Positions 1-9,123 of a DNA stretch of 64,000 nucleotides are shown here, one piece after another; position 1 is the first letter of the stretch; each line of letters begins with the position of its first letter. The notes below the pieces were generated by a model that saw nothing but the letters and a program-made list of their open reading frames with translations, was not told the origin of the DNA and searched no databases. This DNA is from JBCBSK01 sp965250105 (GTDB taxonomy: Bacteria > Pseudomonadota > Alphaproteobacteria > Rhizobiales > Tepidamorphaceae): contig OZ252290.1 in NCBI GenBank assembly GCA_965250105.1, forward strand, positions 2,728,001 through 2,792,000, read 5' to 3'. Made by a program: the position numbers and the translations under genes.

Positions 1-3000
1 GAAACGTGCCAGATAGTGCGGTCCGCCGGCCTTGGGGCCGGTGCCGGACAGGCCTTCGCCGCCGAAGGGTTGCGAGCCGACGACGGCGCCGATCTGGTTG
101 CGGTTGATATAGATATTGCCGACATGCGCCCGTGACACGACCTGTTCGATCCGCCGGTCGACGCGCGAATGCATGCCGAGTGTCAGTCCGTAGCCGCGCG
201 CGTTGATGGCATCGACCGTCTGATCGAGATGCTCGGCCTTGAAGGTGGCGAGATGCAGGACCGGCCCGAAGATCTCGCGGTCGAGCGCGGCGATGCTCTG
301 CACCTTGAACAGGGCGGGTGCCACGAAATGGCCGGTCTCCGGCGCCTCGAGCTTGTGGATCAACTGCCCCCGGGCTTCGAGGCCCGCGCAATAGGCGGCG
401 ATCTCGGCCCGGGCGCCGTCGTCGATGACGGGGCCGACATCGGTCGACAGATGGCCGGGATCGCCGACCGCGAGACAGTCCATCGCGCCTGTCAGCATCT
501 CGGTCAGCCGGTCTTCCACCTCTTCTTGCACATAGAGGAGCCGCAAGGCCGAACAGCGCTGGCCGGCGCTCTGGAAGGCGGAGGCGAGGATGTCGCGCAC
601 CGCCTGTTCGGGCAGCGCGGTCGAATCGACGATCATCGCGTTGAGCCCGCCGGTCTCGGCGATCAGCGGCGCATCGGGAGCGAGATGATCGGCCATGGCG
701 CGATGGATGGTCTGCGCGGTCTCGGTCGACCCGGTGAAGCAGACGCCGGCGATGCGCGGATCCGATGTCAGCACCGCCCCGACGCTCGGCCCGTCGCCGG
801 GCAGGAGCTGGACCACATCGTCGGGCACGCCCGCTTCATGCATCAGCGCGACGGCGCGCGCCGCCATCAGGCAGGTCTGTTCGGCGGGTTTGGCGAGCAC
901 CGTATTGCCAGCGGCCAGCGCGGCCGTCACCTGGCCGGTGAAGATCGCCAGCGGGAAGTTCCACGGCGAGATGCAGGCGAACGGCCCCCGGCCCCGAACA
1001 TGGTCCCCCGCTTCCGCCCCGGCGTGACCCTCGGCCGCTTGGCGGCGCGCTTCATTGGCATAATAGCGGCAGAAATCGACCGCTTCGCGCAGTTCCGCCA
1101 CGCCGTCGAGCCAGGTCTTGCCGGCTTCCCGGGTCGCCAGCGCCATCAGTTCGGCGGCATGGGCCTCGTAGAGATCGGCGATGCCCTCGACCAGCCGCGC
1201 CCGGTCCGCGACGGGCCGCGCCGACCAGTCCGGAAAGGCTCTTTCTGCGCGCGCCACCGCCTGGTCGACATCGGCCGGGCGCGCCGGCGTGACATGGCCG
1301 ACGATATCGGACGGTTCGGCCGGATTGATAACGGTCCAGCGCTCGGTCGCGGTCGCCTCGTTGGCTCCGCCATCATCCTGCGCGGTGGGCGCGGCCGTCC
1401 ATTGCGTCCCGGCGAAACCGTCCCGCGCGGCCTTGAGCTCGGCGACGGTCACCGGGTCGGTCAGGTCCCAGCCGCGCGCATTCGCCCGGTCGGGGCCGAA
1501 GATCGCGGCCGGGCGCGCGATGGCCGGATTGGCGATCAGATCGCCGAAGCCCGCGATCTGGTCGAGAGGATCGCGCGCCACGTCTTCGGGCGCGACGCCG
1601 TCATCCACGATCTGGTTGACGAAGGACGAATTGGCGCCGTTTTCCAGAAGCCGCCGCACCAGATAGGCGAGAAGGTCGCTATGCGCGCCGACCGGCGCGT
1701 AGATGCGGCAGCGCGTGCCGGCCTGCCGCTTGACGATATCGTGCAGCGTCTCGCCCATGCCGTGCAGGCGCTGGAATTCGAAAGCCGTCGGAGCGACCGA
1801 CAGCGTTTCCGCCATATGCAGGATCGCGGCCGTCGTATGGGCGTTATGGGTCGCGAATTGCGGATAGAGCCGCCCGCTCATGCGAAGAAGATGCCGCGCG
1901 CAGGCGATATAGCAGAGATCGGTGTTCGCCTTGCGGGTGAAGACCGGAAAGCCGTCGAGCCCGAGCGTCTGGGCCTGCTTGATCTCGGTGTCCCAATAGG
2001 CGCCCTTCACGAGCCGCACCATCAGCCGCCGGTCATGGCGTTCCGCCAGGGCATGGACATGATCGAGCACCGGCAAGGCCCGCTGGCCATAGGCCTGGAC
2101 CACGACGCCGAAACCGTCCCAGCCCGCAAGAGCCGTATCGGCGAGCACCGCCTCGATCACGTCGAGCGACAGGTCGAGCCGATCGGCCTCCTCGGCATCG
2201 ACATTGAACCCGATGCCGGCTGTCTTGGCCATCATCGCCAGTTCGACGACGCGCGGGGTCAGCTCGTCCAGCACCCGTTTCCGGTTGGCGTAGTCGTAGC
2301 GCGGATCCAGCGCCGACAGCTTGATCGAGATGCCTGGATTGGCGGCGATCTCGGTCGATGTCGCCTTGGGCCCCAGCGCGTGAATGGCATCGGCATAGGC
2401 GGCGAAATAGCGTGTCGCGTCGGCATGGGTGCGCGCCGCCTCGCCGAGCATGTCATAGGAATAGGTATAGCCGTCGCGTTCGAGCTTCTCGGCCCGGTCG
2501 AGCGCTTCGCCGATGGTGCGGCCCAGCACGAACTGGTCGCCGAGTTCGCGCATCGCCTGGCTGACGGCGGTGCGGATCACCGGTTCGCCGAGCCGCCGCA
2601 CCAGCCCGTGCAGGATGCCGGGCAGGCCGCCGTCATCGCCCTCCTCGACGACCCGGCCGGTCAGCAGCAGCGCCCAGGTCGAGGCATTGACGAGCGTTGA
2701 ACTCGACGCACCGAGATGACGGCTCCAGTCGCCGGGGGCGATCTTGTCGGCGATCAGATCGTCGATCGTTTCGGCATCGGGCACCCGCAGCAGCGCTTCG
2801 GCCAGGCACATCAGCGCGATGCCCTCGCGGGTCGACAATCCGTATTGCCCGAGAAACGCCTCCATCATGGTCGGCGCGCCCTTGGCGCGAACCGCGCGGA
2901 CGAGCTCGGTCGCGCGCGCGCTGATCGCCCGACGGTCGGTTTCGGAGAGGTCGGCGCGGCCGATCAGGTCGCGGACGGTCGCCGCCTCGTCGGCATGCAG

Positions 3001-3042
3001 CCTGGCCCGGATGGCGTCGCGTGTGTCTGGCATCGTCGTCAT
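1..3042 (-). CDS. putA: Bifunctional proline dehydrogenase / L-glutamate gamma-semialdehyde dehydrogenase (C-terminus beyond window)
   Basis: Oxidises proline to pyrroline-5-carboxylate (FAD) and then to glutamate (NAD). About 1014 codons are present, and the last visible residues (GEGLSGTGPKAGGPHY) are typical of the very end of the aldehyde dehydrogenase domain, so only a short tail is missing. Seen: a proline dehydrogenase barrel with MVRLVKGAYWD and RIYAPVGAH, and an aldehyde dehydrogenase domain with the catalytic Cys in SAGQRCSALR. There is no N-terminal ribbon-helix-helix domain, so this looks like a short type A PutA without its own DNA-binding function. Two in-frame ATGs lie 9 bases apart (3042 and 3033) and the choice is uncertain. 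It is divergent from the CYTH gene, with a possible operator between them. Confidence 0.95.
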   Translation of the reverse strand, partial: MTTMPDTRDAIRARLHADEAATVRDLIGRADLSETDRRAISARATELVRAVRAKGAPTMMEAFLGQYGLSTREGIALMCLAEALLRVPDAETIDDLIADKIAPGDWSRHLGASSSTLVNASTWALLLTGRVVEEGDDGGLPGILHGLVRRLGEPVIRTAVSQAMRELGDQFVLGRTIGEALDRAEKLERDGYTYSYDMLGEAARTHADATRYFAAYADAIHALGPKATSTEIAANPGISIKLSALDPRYDYANRKRVLDELTPRVVELAMMAKTAGIGFNVDAEEADRLDLSLDVIEAVLADTALAGWDGFGVVVQAYGQRALPVLDHVHALAERHDRRLMVRLVKGAYWDTEIKQAQTLGLDGFPVFTRKANTDLCYIACARHLLRMSGRLYPQFATHNAHTTAAILHMAETLSVAPTAFEFQRLHGMGETLHDIVKRQAGTRCRIYAPVGAHSDLLAYLVRRLLENGANSSFVNQIVDDGVAPEDVARDPLDQIAGFGDLIANPAIARPAAIFGPDRANARGWDLTDPVTVAELKAARDGFAGTQWTAAPTAQDDGGANEATATERWTVINPAEPSDIVGHVTPARPADVDQAVARAERAFPDWSARPVADRARLVEGIADLYEAHAAELMALATREAGKTWLDGVAELREAVDFCRYYANEARRQAAEGHAGAEAGDHVRGRGPFACISPWNFPLAIFTGQVTAALAAGNTVLAKPAEQTCLMAARAVALMHEAGVPDDVVQLLPGDGPSVGAVLTSDPRIAGVCFTGSTETAQTIHRAMADHLAPDAPLIAETGGLNAMIVDSTALPEQAVRDILASAFQSAGQRCSALRLLYVQEEVEDRLTEMLTGAMDCLAVGDPGHLSTDVGPVIDDGARAEIAAYCAGLEARGQLIHKLEAPETGHFVAPALFKVQSIAALDREIFGPVLHLATFKAEHLDQTVDAINARGYGLTLGMHSRVDRRIEQVVSRAHVGNIYINRNQIGAVVGSQPFGGEGLSGTGPKAGGPHYLARF

Positions 3043-3129
3043 GATCGGCCCGGATTTCCCTTCACGATGGTCGGCATTTGACGCGGTTCGGCAAATCATA
3101 GCATCACGCTGCGCCGGCTGAGATCGAAC

Positions 3130-3143
3130 CGCAAGATTTTGCG
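3130..3143. promoter_or_regulatory. Inverted repeat CGCAA-N4-TTGCG in the putA upstream region
   Basis: Short dyad about 90 bases upstream of the putA start. The form (CGCAA/TTGCG arms around an A/T-rich centre) resembles Lrp/AsnC-type operators, and PutR regulators of putA belong to that family. No putR gene is present in the window, so the assignment is tentative. Confidence 0.35.
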
Positions 3144-3222
3144 TGTATCTGCAAGACAGCGCGGCACCGTGTCACGTCGAAAAGCCGCGCGAAGACCGCC
3201 GAACCAACCGGGGACAGGGCCC

Positions 3223-3699
3223 ATGCCTCAGGAAATCGAACGCAAGTTTCTCGTCGACACGACTGCCTGGCGGCCGGACGGTCCGGGGCGCCGGTTCCGT
3301 CAGGCCTATCTGATGACGGCGCCGGACCGTTCCTTGCGGATCCGGCTCGAGGACGGCGTCGGCGCCAAGCTGACCTTCAAGGCGGGCGCGGGCGTTCTCG
3401 AACGCAGCGAGTTCGACTATGCCATCCCCGCCGAGGACGCCGCGCACATGATCGACATCGCCGAGGGCAGGGTCATCGACAAGGTGCGCCACGACGTCGA
3501 TGTCGAGGGCACGATGTTCGAGGTCGACGTGTTTGGCGGCGATCTGGCCGGGTTGGTTCTGGCCGAGGTCGAACTGCCGGCGGTCGATGCGAGGTTTCCG
3601 CGCCCCCGCTGGCTCGGCCGCGAGGTGACCGAGGACCGGCGGTATCTGAACGCGACGCTCGCCCGCGACGGCCTGCCGGCGGACCACGATCAGGGGTGA
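3223..3699 (+). CDS. CYTH-domain protein (triphosphate tunnel metalloenzyme family)
   Basis: 158 aa. The family signature EIERKFLV lies at residues 4-11, followed by the basic and acidic strand motifs of the tunnel fold (SLRIRLEDG, KLTFKAG, RSEFDYAI, EVDVF, LAEVEL). Members hydrolyse inorganic triphosphate or related polyphosphates with a divalent metal. The start is the ATG just before PQEIERKF; longer readings upstream lack family similarity. It is divergent from putA and about 100 bases from the next gene on the same strand. The exact substrate cannot be read from sequence. Confidence 0.85.
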   Translation: MPQEIERKFLVDTTAWRPDGPGRRFRQAYLMTAPDRSLRIRLEDGVGAKLTFKAGAGVLERSEFDYAIPAEDAAHMIDIAEGRVIDKVRHDVDVEGTMFEVDVFGGDLAGLVLAEVELPAVDARFPRPRWLGREVTEDRRYLNATLARDGLPADHDQG

Positions 3700-3805
3700 G
3701 CTCGCGGGAGATCACGAGCGGCTCGACCGGGGGGCGTTGAATGTTCTATAGACGTCGGTCTTACCGAAACCCGCCATCCGTTCCGACACCCCGGGAAGGC
3801 TCGTC

Positions 3806-4810
3806 ATGACCAACCGCCTGCTCGATCTGCTCGCCGAGAAATCCGTCCTTCTGGCCGATGGCGCCACGGGCACGACGCTGTTCGGCATGGGGCTTGTTTC
3901 GGGCGATGCGCCGGAACTGTGGAACGACATCCATCCCGACCGCGTGCATGCCCTGCACCGGAATTTCGTCGAGGCTGGCGCCGATATCATCCTGACAAAC
4001 ACCTTCGGCGCCAATGGCCGGCGGCTGATGCTGCACGCGGCCGAGGATCGGGCGCGCGAGCTCAACCGGCTCGGCGCGCGGCGGGCGCGCGAGATCGCCG
4101 ATGAGGCCGGACGGCCGGTAATCGTGGCGGGGTCCATCGGACCGACGGGCGATCTGTTCGCCCCGCTCGGCCCACTTACCGAGGCGGATGCGGTAAAGGT
4201 ATTCGAAGAACAGATCGACGGGCTGATGGAAGGCGGCGCGGACGTTGCCTGGATCGAAACCATGTCGGCGCTCGAGGAAATCCGCGCGGCCCTGCAGGCG
4301 GCGGCGAACAAGGGCTTTCCGGCCGTCGTCACGGCGAGTTTCGACACCGCCGGACGCACGATGATGGGGCTCACCCCGGCCGATTTCGCGACCCATTGCG
4401 TGACCGACCTGCCGCCGAACGTGGCGCTCGGCGCCAATTGCGGCGTCGGCGCCTCGGATCTCATCTGCGCCATCCTCGCCATGGCCGAGGCCCGCCCAGA
4501 GGCGGTCATCGTCGCCAAGGGCAATTGCGGCATCCCGACGGTCGAAGGCGAGCATGTACACTACACCGGAACGCCCGAGGTCATGGCCGATTATGCCTGT
4601 CTCGCCATCGATGCCGGCGCGCGCATCGTCGGCGGCTGCTGCGGCACGACGGCCGACCATCTCGCCGCCATGCGCCGGGCCATCGATGGCCACACGCCGG
4701 GGCCGAAACCGTCATTCGAGGCGATCACCACCCGCATCGGCCCGATGACCGCGCCGCCCGTCGCGCCTGGCGAGGCCCGACGGCGTGAACGCCGGGGCCG
4801 GCGGGGCTGA
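3806..4810 (+). CDS. Betaine-homocysteine S-methyltransferase homologue with Arg-rich tail
   Basis: 334 aa. Homocysteine S-methyltransferase family: DGATGTTL near residue 18, the zinc-ligand Cys212 in GANCG, and Cys278-Cys279 in GGCCGT. The family moves a methyl group from betaine or S-methylmethionine to homocysteine. The resemblance is to alphaproteobacterial betaine-homocysteine enzymes, which would yield dimethylglycine for the degradation genes about 14 kb downstream. The last dozen residues are almost all Arg, Gly and Glu, a tail not expected for the family but shared with three other C1 enzymes in this window. A GGAAGG ribosome-binding site precedes the ATG. Confidence 0.85.
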   Translation: MTNRLLDLLAEKSVLLADGATGTTLFGMGLVSGDAPELWNDIHPDRVHALHRNFVEAGADIILTNTFGANGRRLMLHAAEDRARELNRLGARRAREIADEAGRPVIVAGSIGPTGDLFAPLGPLTEADAVKVFEEQIDGLMEGGADVAWIETMSALEEIRAALQAAANKGFPAVVTASFDTAGRTMMGLTPADFATHCVTDLPPNVALGANCGVGASDLICAILAMAEARPEAVIVAKGNCGIPTVEGEHVHYTGTPEVMADYACLAIDAGARIVGGCCGTTADHLAAMRRAIDGHTPGPKPSFEAITTRIGPMTAPPVAPGEARRRERRGRRG

Positions 4811-4944
4811 GGGTCAGAGCACCACAAGACCCGTTCAACACCCTGCATCAACACCATCATCGCAGCACCCTATTCGTGCGTTTGCGATTAGGGTCGGTGC
4901 GGACCATGCCTCTTGATGGATGAGGCCGATCAGGTTTTTTTGCG

Positions 4945-5925
4945 TCAGTCGGTCACGGCATTACGCCAGTCTGCGAAGGGTGTTCCCTCAAAAACGGCAT
5001 CCTGCGCCGCCGACAGGCCGTCATTGATCTGTTGCAGACCGTCGGGAAATGGTGACACGATACGCCTTAGCGGCCTCGTTCCGGGCTCCATGAGTGCCAG
5101 GTCACAGATCGCCACGGCGACGTCCCGAGGATCGGGGCCGGGCTCGTCCTGAAGACCGAAACGTGTCATCCCGATTTGCTCGGCGTAAGCTTGGCGACGC
5201 TCCTCGTCGAGGCGCGCAACAAGGTCGTCAAAGTATCGCCGTCCATTGGCAAGGAATTGTGTCGGATATTGTGTGGGCTGGACGATGCTCACATCGATAC
5301 CGAAGGGAACCATCTCATAGGCTAGCGCCTCGGACATCGCTTCGATGGCGAATTTCGTCGCGACATACCAGCCTTGGGTCGGAAAGACGATGCGGCCAAG
5401 TCCCGAACTGATCTGCACGATCAACCCCGATCCGCTGGCGCGCATGTCCGGTAGTGCCGCTCGGACGAGACGGTGATAGCCCATCACATTGGTATCGATC
5501 TGGTCGCGAACGTCTTCTTCGTCGTGCAATTCGATGGAGCCTGCCAGAATGTAGCCGGCATTGTTGACCAGGACAGAAAGCGGTCCAGTCGCGTCCAACG
5601 CAGCCTCGACGCTGTTGGTGCTACGCACGTCGAGATCAAGCACGGTCAAAGGTAGAGACTGGTCTCCAGCCAGGGCCTCGAGTGATGCCGCGGCGTCGGA
5701 ATTGCTGTCTTCAGTTTCACGCATGCTGGCAAATGTCGTGAAGCCGGCTTGTGCGAGTTCGATCGCGGCGAGACGCCCAAAACCTGAGCTGCATCCCGTG
5801 ACCAGCGCGGCCTGTCCCACTGGCTGTTGAGCCTGTGCGACGCCGCTCGTTAGTGATTGAGCCGCGACCAGGCCTGCTCCGGCCACGGCCATGACTTCGC
5901 GACGATTGAATCTGATCTGCGTCAT
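4945..5925 (-). CDS. Short-chain dehydrogenase/reductase with a twin-arginine-type leader
   Basis: 326 aa from the ATG at 5925, preferred over an ATG 12 bases upstream because GGAG lies 6 bases before it. The N-terminus reads like a Tat signal (NRREVM, then a hydrophobic Ala/Gly stretch ending AQA). The rest is a classical SDR: nucleotide motif TGCSSGFG, NNAG, a catalytic Ser in QISSGLG and YxxxK in YVATK. SDRs bind NAD(P)H and are normally cytoplasmic, so an export signal is odd. The gene sits 76 bases downstream of a marR gene on the same strand, with a perfect palindrome in the gap. Substrate unknown. Confidence 0.8.
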   Translation of the reverse strand: MTQIRFNRREVMAVAGAGLVAAQSLTSGVAQAQQPVGQAALVTGCSSGFGRLAAIELAQAGFTTFASMRETEDSNSDAAASLEALAGDQSLPLTVLDLDVRSTNSVEAALDATGPLSVLVNNAGYILAGSIELHDEEDVRDQIDTNVMGYHRLVRAALPDMRASGSGLIVQISSGLGRIVFPTQGWYVATKFAIEAMSEALAYEMVPFGIDVSIVQPTQYPTQFLANGRRYFDDLVARLDEERRQAYAEQIGMTRFGLQDEPGPDPRDVAVAICDLALMEPGTRPLRRIVSPFPDGLQQINDGLSAAQDAVFEGTPFADWRNAVTD

Positions 5926-5947
5926 CGAACTCTCCATCCCGATTATG

Positions 5948-5985
5948 ATTGCCTAGGCAATTATATGATTGGTGCTGTTCGTCAA
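5948..5985 (-). promoter_or_regulatory. Promoter-like elements overlapped by the palindrome ATTGCCTAGGCAAT
   Basis: A perfect 14-base palindrome lies at 5948-5961, 23 bases upstream of the SDR start. Its edge overlaps a TATAAT box (minus strand, 5960-5965), and a TTGACG box is at 5980-5985. The 14-base spacer is shorter than the usual 17. A palindrome of this size next to a -10 box, directly downstream of a marR gene, fits a MarR operator repressing the SDR. Confidence 0.6.
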
Positions 5986-6001
5986 GAGAGTGGTGGATTT
6001 T

Positions 6002-6436
6002 TTATCGCTGCAGGCGAGTGAGCAGGGTCGTCAACGTTTTGAGAAGGGCGTCCGCTTCGGACGGGGTCAAAAGGTCGAGCGCCTCTTGGTTCACCTGCTT
6101 GGACAGAGCAAGCAGCCTCGGCATCTGTGCCTTTGTTTCAGGCGTTAGCGACAACACAACAGAGCGTCCGTCCGCATCATGGGACCTGCGCGTGACGAGA
6201 CCTTTCGCTTCCATCCTGGCGATGAGACGGGTCGTTGCGCCGCGATCTATGCCGACTCGTTCAGCGACATCCGATGGCGACGCGTCGATCTTGCTATCGA
6301 TTGCAAGTAAGGCGCCCCATTGTGCCAAGCTAATCCCAAAAGACGAGAGTTCTTCGTTGAACCGGCTGGCCATTTGGGCTCCGCAACGATTCAAGAGATA
6401 GCCGAGATTGTTCGAAAATCCGTAGGCTTGGGCCAT
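6002..6436 (-). CDS. MarR-family transcriptional regulator
   Basis: 144 aa, a normal MarR length. The winged-helix core is visible: LAQWGALLAID, SPSDVAERVGIDRGATTRLIARMEAKGLVTR (helix-turn-helix and recognition helix, split here as SPSDVAERVG and ATTRLIARMEAKG), then the wing DADGRSVVLSLT. It lies upstream of and on the same strand as the exported SDR. The palindrome between the two genes is its likely target, and it may respond to a phenolic or oxidising compound as many MarR proteins do (inference). No strong ribosome-binding site is visible. Confidence 0.88.
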   Translation of the reverse strand: MAQAYGFSNNLGYLLNRCGAQMASRFNEELSSFGISLAQWGALLAIDSKIDASPSDVAERVGIDRGATTRLIARMEAKGLVTRRSHDADGRSVVLSLTPETKAQMPRLLALSKQVNQEALDLLTPSEADALLKTLTTLLTRLQR

Positions 6437-6921
6437 CGTTACATTCTTGAACTGATTGAACCGAGTTTCAACGGCGGCCCGGCCTGACCAGTTGCGAGAA
6501 CCATCGCGATTGTGCGTTCAAATTGGCCCGTATCACTCACGCCTGCCGGCGGTCCTTGATTTGGATCGCAGAACGACGCCGTCTCGCGAGAATCGCGTTT
6601 CCAAAATGTATCGGGCGGTCGAGTTGGCGGTGGTTTGCCGATTGGCTGATGGGACAGAAGTCATTGCCTTGACTTGGACGGCCGTTTGAAGCGCTTGAAT
6701 GCCAAAGGTGTTTCATTTGGCCGTCCTATCGCCCGAGCGCACCGAATGGTGATCCGATCGTGATTGGCTCGTCGGGAAGTCGGTGGCGTATCAATCTTGA
6801 CGGGGAGAAACAGATCTCCTGCCTGGCGCCAGGTTTTCCGAGATTTCGCGTGTATGCGTCCGGGAAACACTTGGACGTCACATAGGCTCGAGGACAGTTT
6901 AGACACACGAGAGGCCCGGAC
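6437..6921. other. 485-base stretch without a recognisable gene
   Basis: Between the marR start and the DUF3179 gene. Possible reading frames here are short and look like no family I know. Small perfect palindromes are present (TCTCGCGAGA, CCTGGCGCCAGG), and an 8-base dyad GGACGGCC/GGCCGTCC is separated by about 40 bases. I see no RNA gene. Confidence 0.4.
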
Positions 6922-8316
6922 ATGGCATTGGCGGCACGCTTTCAATCCCGGATCCTGGCGCTGTTATCCTTGTTTGCCCTGTCCCTGTTCGTGACGGATA
7001 CCGTCCGGGCCCAGGAAACGGCTTCAACGACGCCGCTGCCGAGCTATGTGATCGACAGGTTCGGCGAACCGCCGGCCATACCGCAAGGCCCGCTGTCGGA
7101 CGAATTGCAGGACGCCGTGCGGATCGCCTTCATCGATAGCGTGACGCAGTCCAACTGGGGCCGGGATCAGGTCCTGGCGCTCGACGTCATCGCGGCGTCG
7201 GAAGATCCGCGCCTCGTCTGGCTGATCAGCGATCTGATGCGCTTCGTCTCCCGCAGCCGGCTGAACAATACGCTCGCCGATGCCGCGTCCGAATTGCTCG
7301 GCAAGGAATTGCCGAACCGCAATCACTGGGGGATCGTGACCGATCATCTCATTGCCTGGGACATTCCCGAACCGCCGGGCTATCTCGAGGCCAAGCGCGC
7401 GATCTTCACCAATATGATGCCCGGCTGGGACAGGATCTTCGTCGAGGGCGATATCGACTGGCGGCATGTCTCCTGGGGCGGCGTGCTGATCGACGATCGC
7501 CCCTATGACACGACCGACGCGCCGTGCAATTGCATTCCCGCGGCCGACAATCCCGAAGTCAGCAGCGCGGCCGACGCTACCTGGCTGAAGGACGATGACA
7601 TCGTCTTCGGCGTTGAGGTGAACGGCGAATACCGGGCCTATCCGCGACGCATCATGGAAGTGCGCGAGATGGTCAACGACACGCTCGGTGGCCGGGATCT
7701 CGGCATCCCCTATTGCACCTTGTGCGGGGCGATGCAGGCCTATTTCACCGACCAGTTGCCGGACGGCGTGGAGCGGCCGATCTTGCGTACCTCGGGACTG
7801 CTCATTCGGTCCAACAAGGTCATGTATGACATCCAGACCTATTCGGTGTTCGACACCTTTCTCGGCAAGGCGGTGACGGGGCCGCTCGCGGACAAGAATG
7901 TGCAGCTTGAACAGGCCACCGTCGTGACGACCGATTGGGGCACCTGGAAGGAAGCACATCCCGAGACGACGGTGCTGGTCGAAGAACTGGCGCTCGGCCG
8001 CGATTTCGATTTTCGCAACAACCGGGACGCCAACGGCCCGATCTTTCCGGTCGGCGATGTAGATCCGCGCCTGCCGGTTCATGAGGACGTGATCGGCGTC
8101 ATCACCGCCTCCGGCAAGCCGGTGGCGTTTCCGCGAAACGCCGCGCTCGTCGCGCTCAGAAACGGCGACGAGATCACATTCGAGAACATCCGCCTCGAAC
8201 TCGATGCCGGCGGCATCCGGGCGACGGATGCCGAGGGCTCGGATCTCGGCAGTCATGAAGCGTTCTGGTTCGCCTGGTCGCAGTTCCATCCCGAAACGGA
8301 ACTCTGGTCGCAATAG
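6922..8316 (+). CDS. DUF3179 domain-containing exported protein
   Basis: 464 aa with a signal peptide (hydrophobic residues about 10-27, cleavage near VRAQ). The DUF3179 hallmarks are present: IPYCTLCGAMQAYF around residues 255-270, then RTSGLLIRSNKVMYD and FDTFLGKAVTG. Cys pairs (CNC, CTLC) could bind a metal or form disulfides. The domain is widespread but has no assigned function. The protein is probably periplasmic. Its neighbours give no clear pathway. Confidence 0.85.
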   Translation: MALAARFQSRILALLSLFALSLFVTDTVRAQETASTTPLPSYVIDRFGEPPAIPQGPLSDELQDAVRIAFIDSVTQSNWGRDQVLALDVIAASEDPRLVWLISDLMRFVSRSRLNNTLADAASELLGKELPNRNHWGIVTDHLIAWDIPEPPGYLEAKRAIFTNMMPGWDRIFVEGDIDWRHVSWGGVLIDDRPYDTTDAPCNCIPAADNPEVSSAADATWLKDDDIVFGVEVNGEYRAYPRRIMEVREMVNDTLGGRDLGIPYCTLCGAMQAYFTDQLPDGVERPILRTSGLLIRSNKVMYDIQTYSVFDTFLGKAVTGPLADKNVQLEQATVVTTDWGTWKEAHPETTVLVEELALGRDFDFRNNRDANGPIFPVGDVDPRLPVHEDVIGVITASGKPVAFPRNAALVALRNGDEITFENIRLELDAGGIRATDAEGSDLGSHEAFWFAWSQFHPETELWSQ

Positions 8317-8602
8317 GCGGGTCGCCGGCGCATCGCCCGCGCCTTCCCTGCTCGCGCCGTTCCGGCCAGCGCTCCGGCCGGCCCATCACCCTCCCATCAC
8401 CGGATGCTCCGACGGGCATCCGGAAACGCGCGCATCTTCGCCGCCCATGGCGGCGCATTGCATTTCCGCCCTGGTCCGGTGATGGTCCTGCGGACGAGGC
8501 CGGCGTCGACGAGACGGGTCTCGCGGAGGCGAGGCTTGCATGCGGGGCGCAGGACCACCGTGATCGAAACGGGCGTCGGGAAAACGAGGGGGTAACGGGT
8601 TC

Positions 8603-9102
8603 TTGGCTACCTGGTTCTCAGCGAAGGTTGAAAAGCGCGGCAGCGCCATCGAGGGGCGGGCCTGTTCTGCGTTGCGCCCATCCGCGCCAAAGAGGCCGTC
8701 GTGGTGAAGGGGGGCCATGTCTTCGATCGTCAGACCAGGGATCTGCTGGCGACAACGCTTGGCCCGGCAGAGATCCAAATCGACGACGACCTCTTCATCG
8801 GCCCGAAGACGATGCAGGAACGCGAGGCCTCGATGATGTGCCTGAACCATTCCTGCGCGCCGAATGTCGGCATTGTCGGGCAGATCGTCTTTCGGGCGAT
8901 GCGCGATATCGCGCCGGGCGAGGAACTCACCTTCGACTATGCGACGGGCGATGACGACGATTGGGAAATGGACTGCGCCTGCGGCGCGCCGGGCTGCCGT
9001 GGTCGCGTCACCGGGCAGGATTGGCGCCGCGCCGACCTTCAACGACGTTATGCTGGTTGGTTCTCGGACTATCTTGACCGTAAGATCGGCCCATCCGTGT
9101 GA
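8603..9102 (+). pseudogene. SET-domain protein gene with an apparent one-base deletion
   Basis: The intact downstream frame (from about 8666) gives the C-terminal half of a SET domain: NHSCAPNV, EELTFDYA and a post-SET Cys cluster CACGAPGCRG, as in protein-lysine methyltransferases. The N-terminal half is in another frame, starting at a TTG at 8603 after GAGGGGG, and includes KVEKRGSAIEGR. Adding one G in the G-run at 8657-8660 joins the two into GRGLFCVAPIRAKEAVVVKGGH, the expected SET N-motif, giving exactly 167 codons. Either a recent frameshift or a sequencing error. A GTG at 8701 could start a truncated product. Confidence 0.7.
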
Positions 9103-9123
9103 CGCCCGGGGACGGGGATAGAA

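Noticed and set aside
169..2700. Very long open frame on the plus strand opposite putA
   Set aside because: It is a high-GC antisense shadow: its translation has no family motifs, while the minus strand encodes a clear PutA.
3700..3805. SAM-type riboswitch before the BHMT homologue
   Set aside because: The 106-base leader shows no convincing conserved stem-loops of known SAM or SAH riboswitches.
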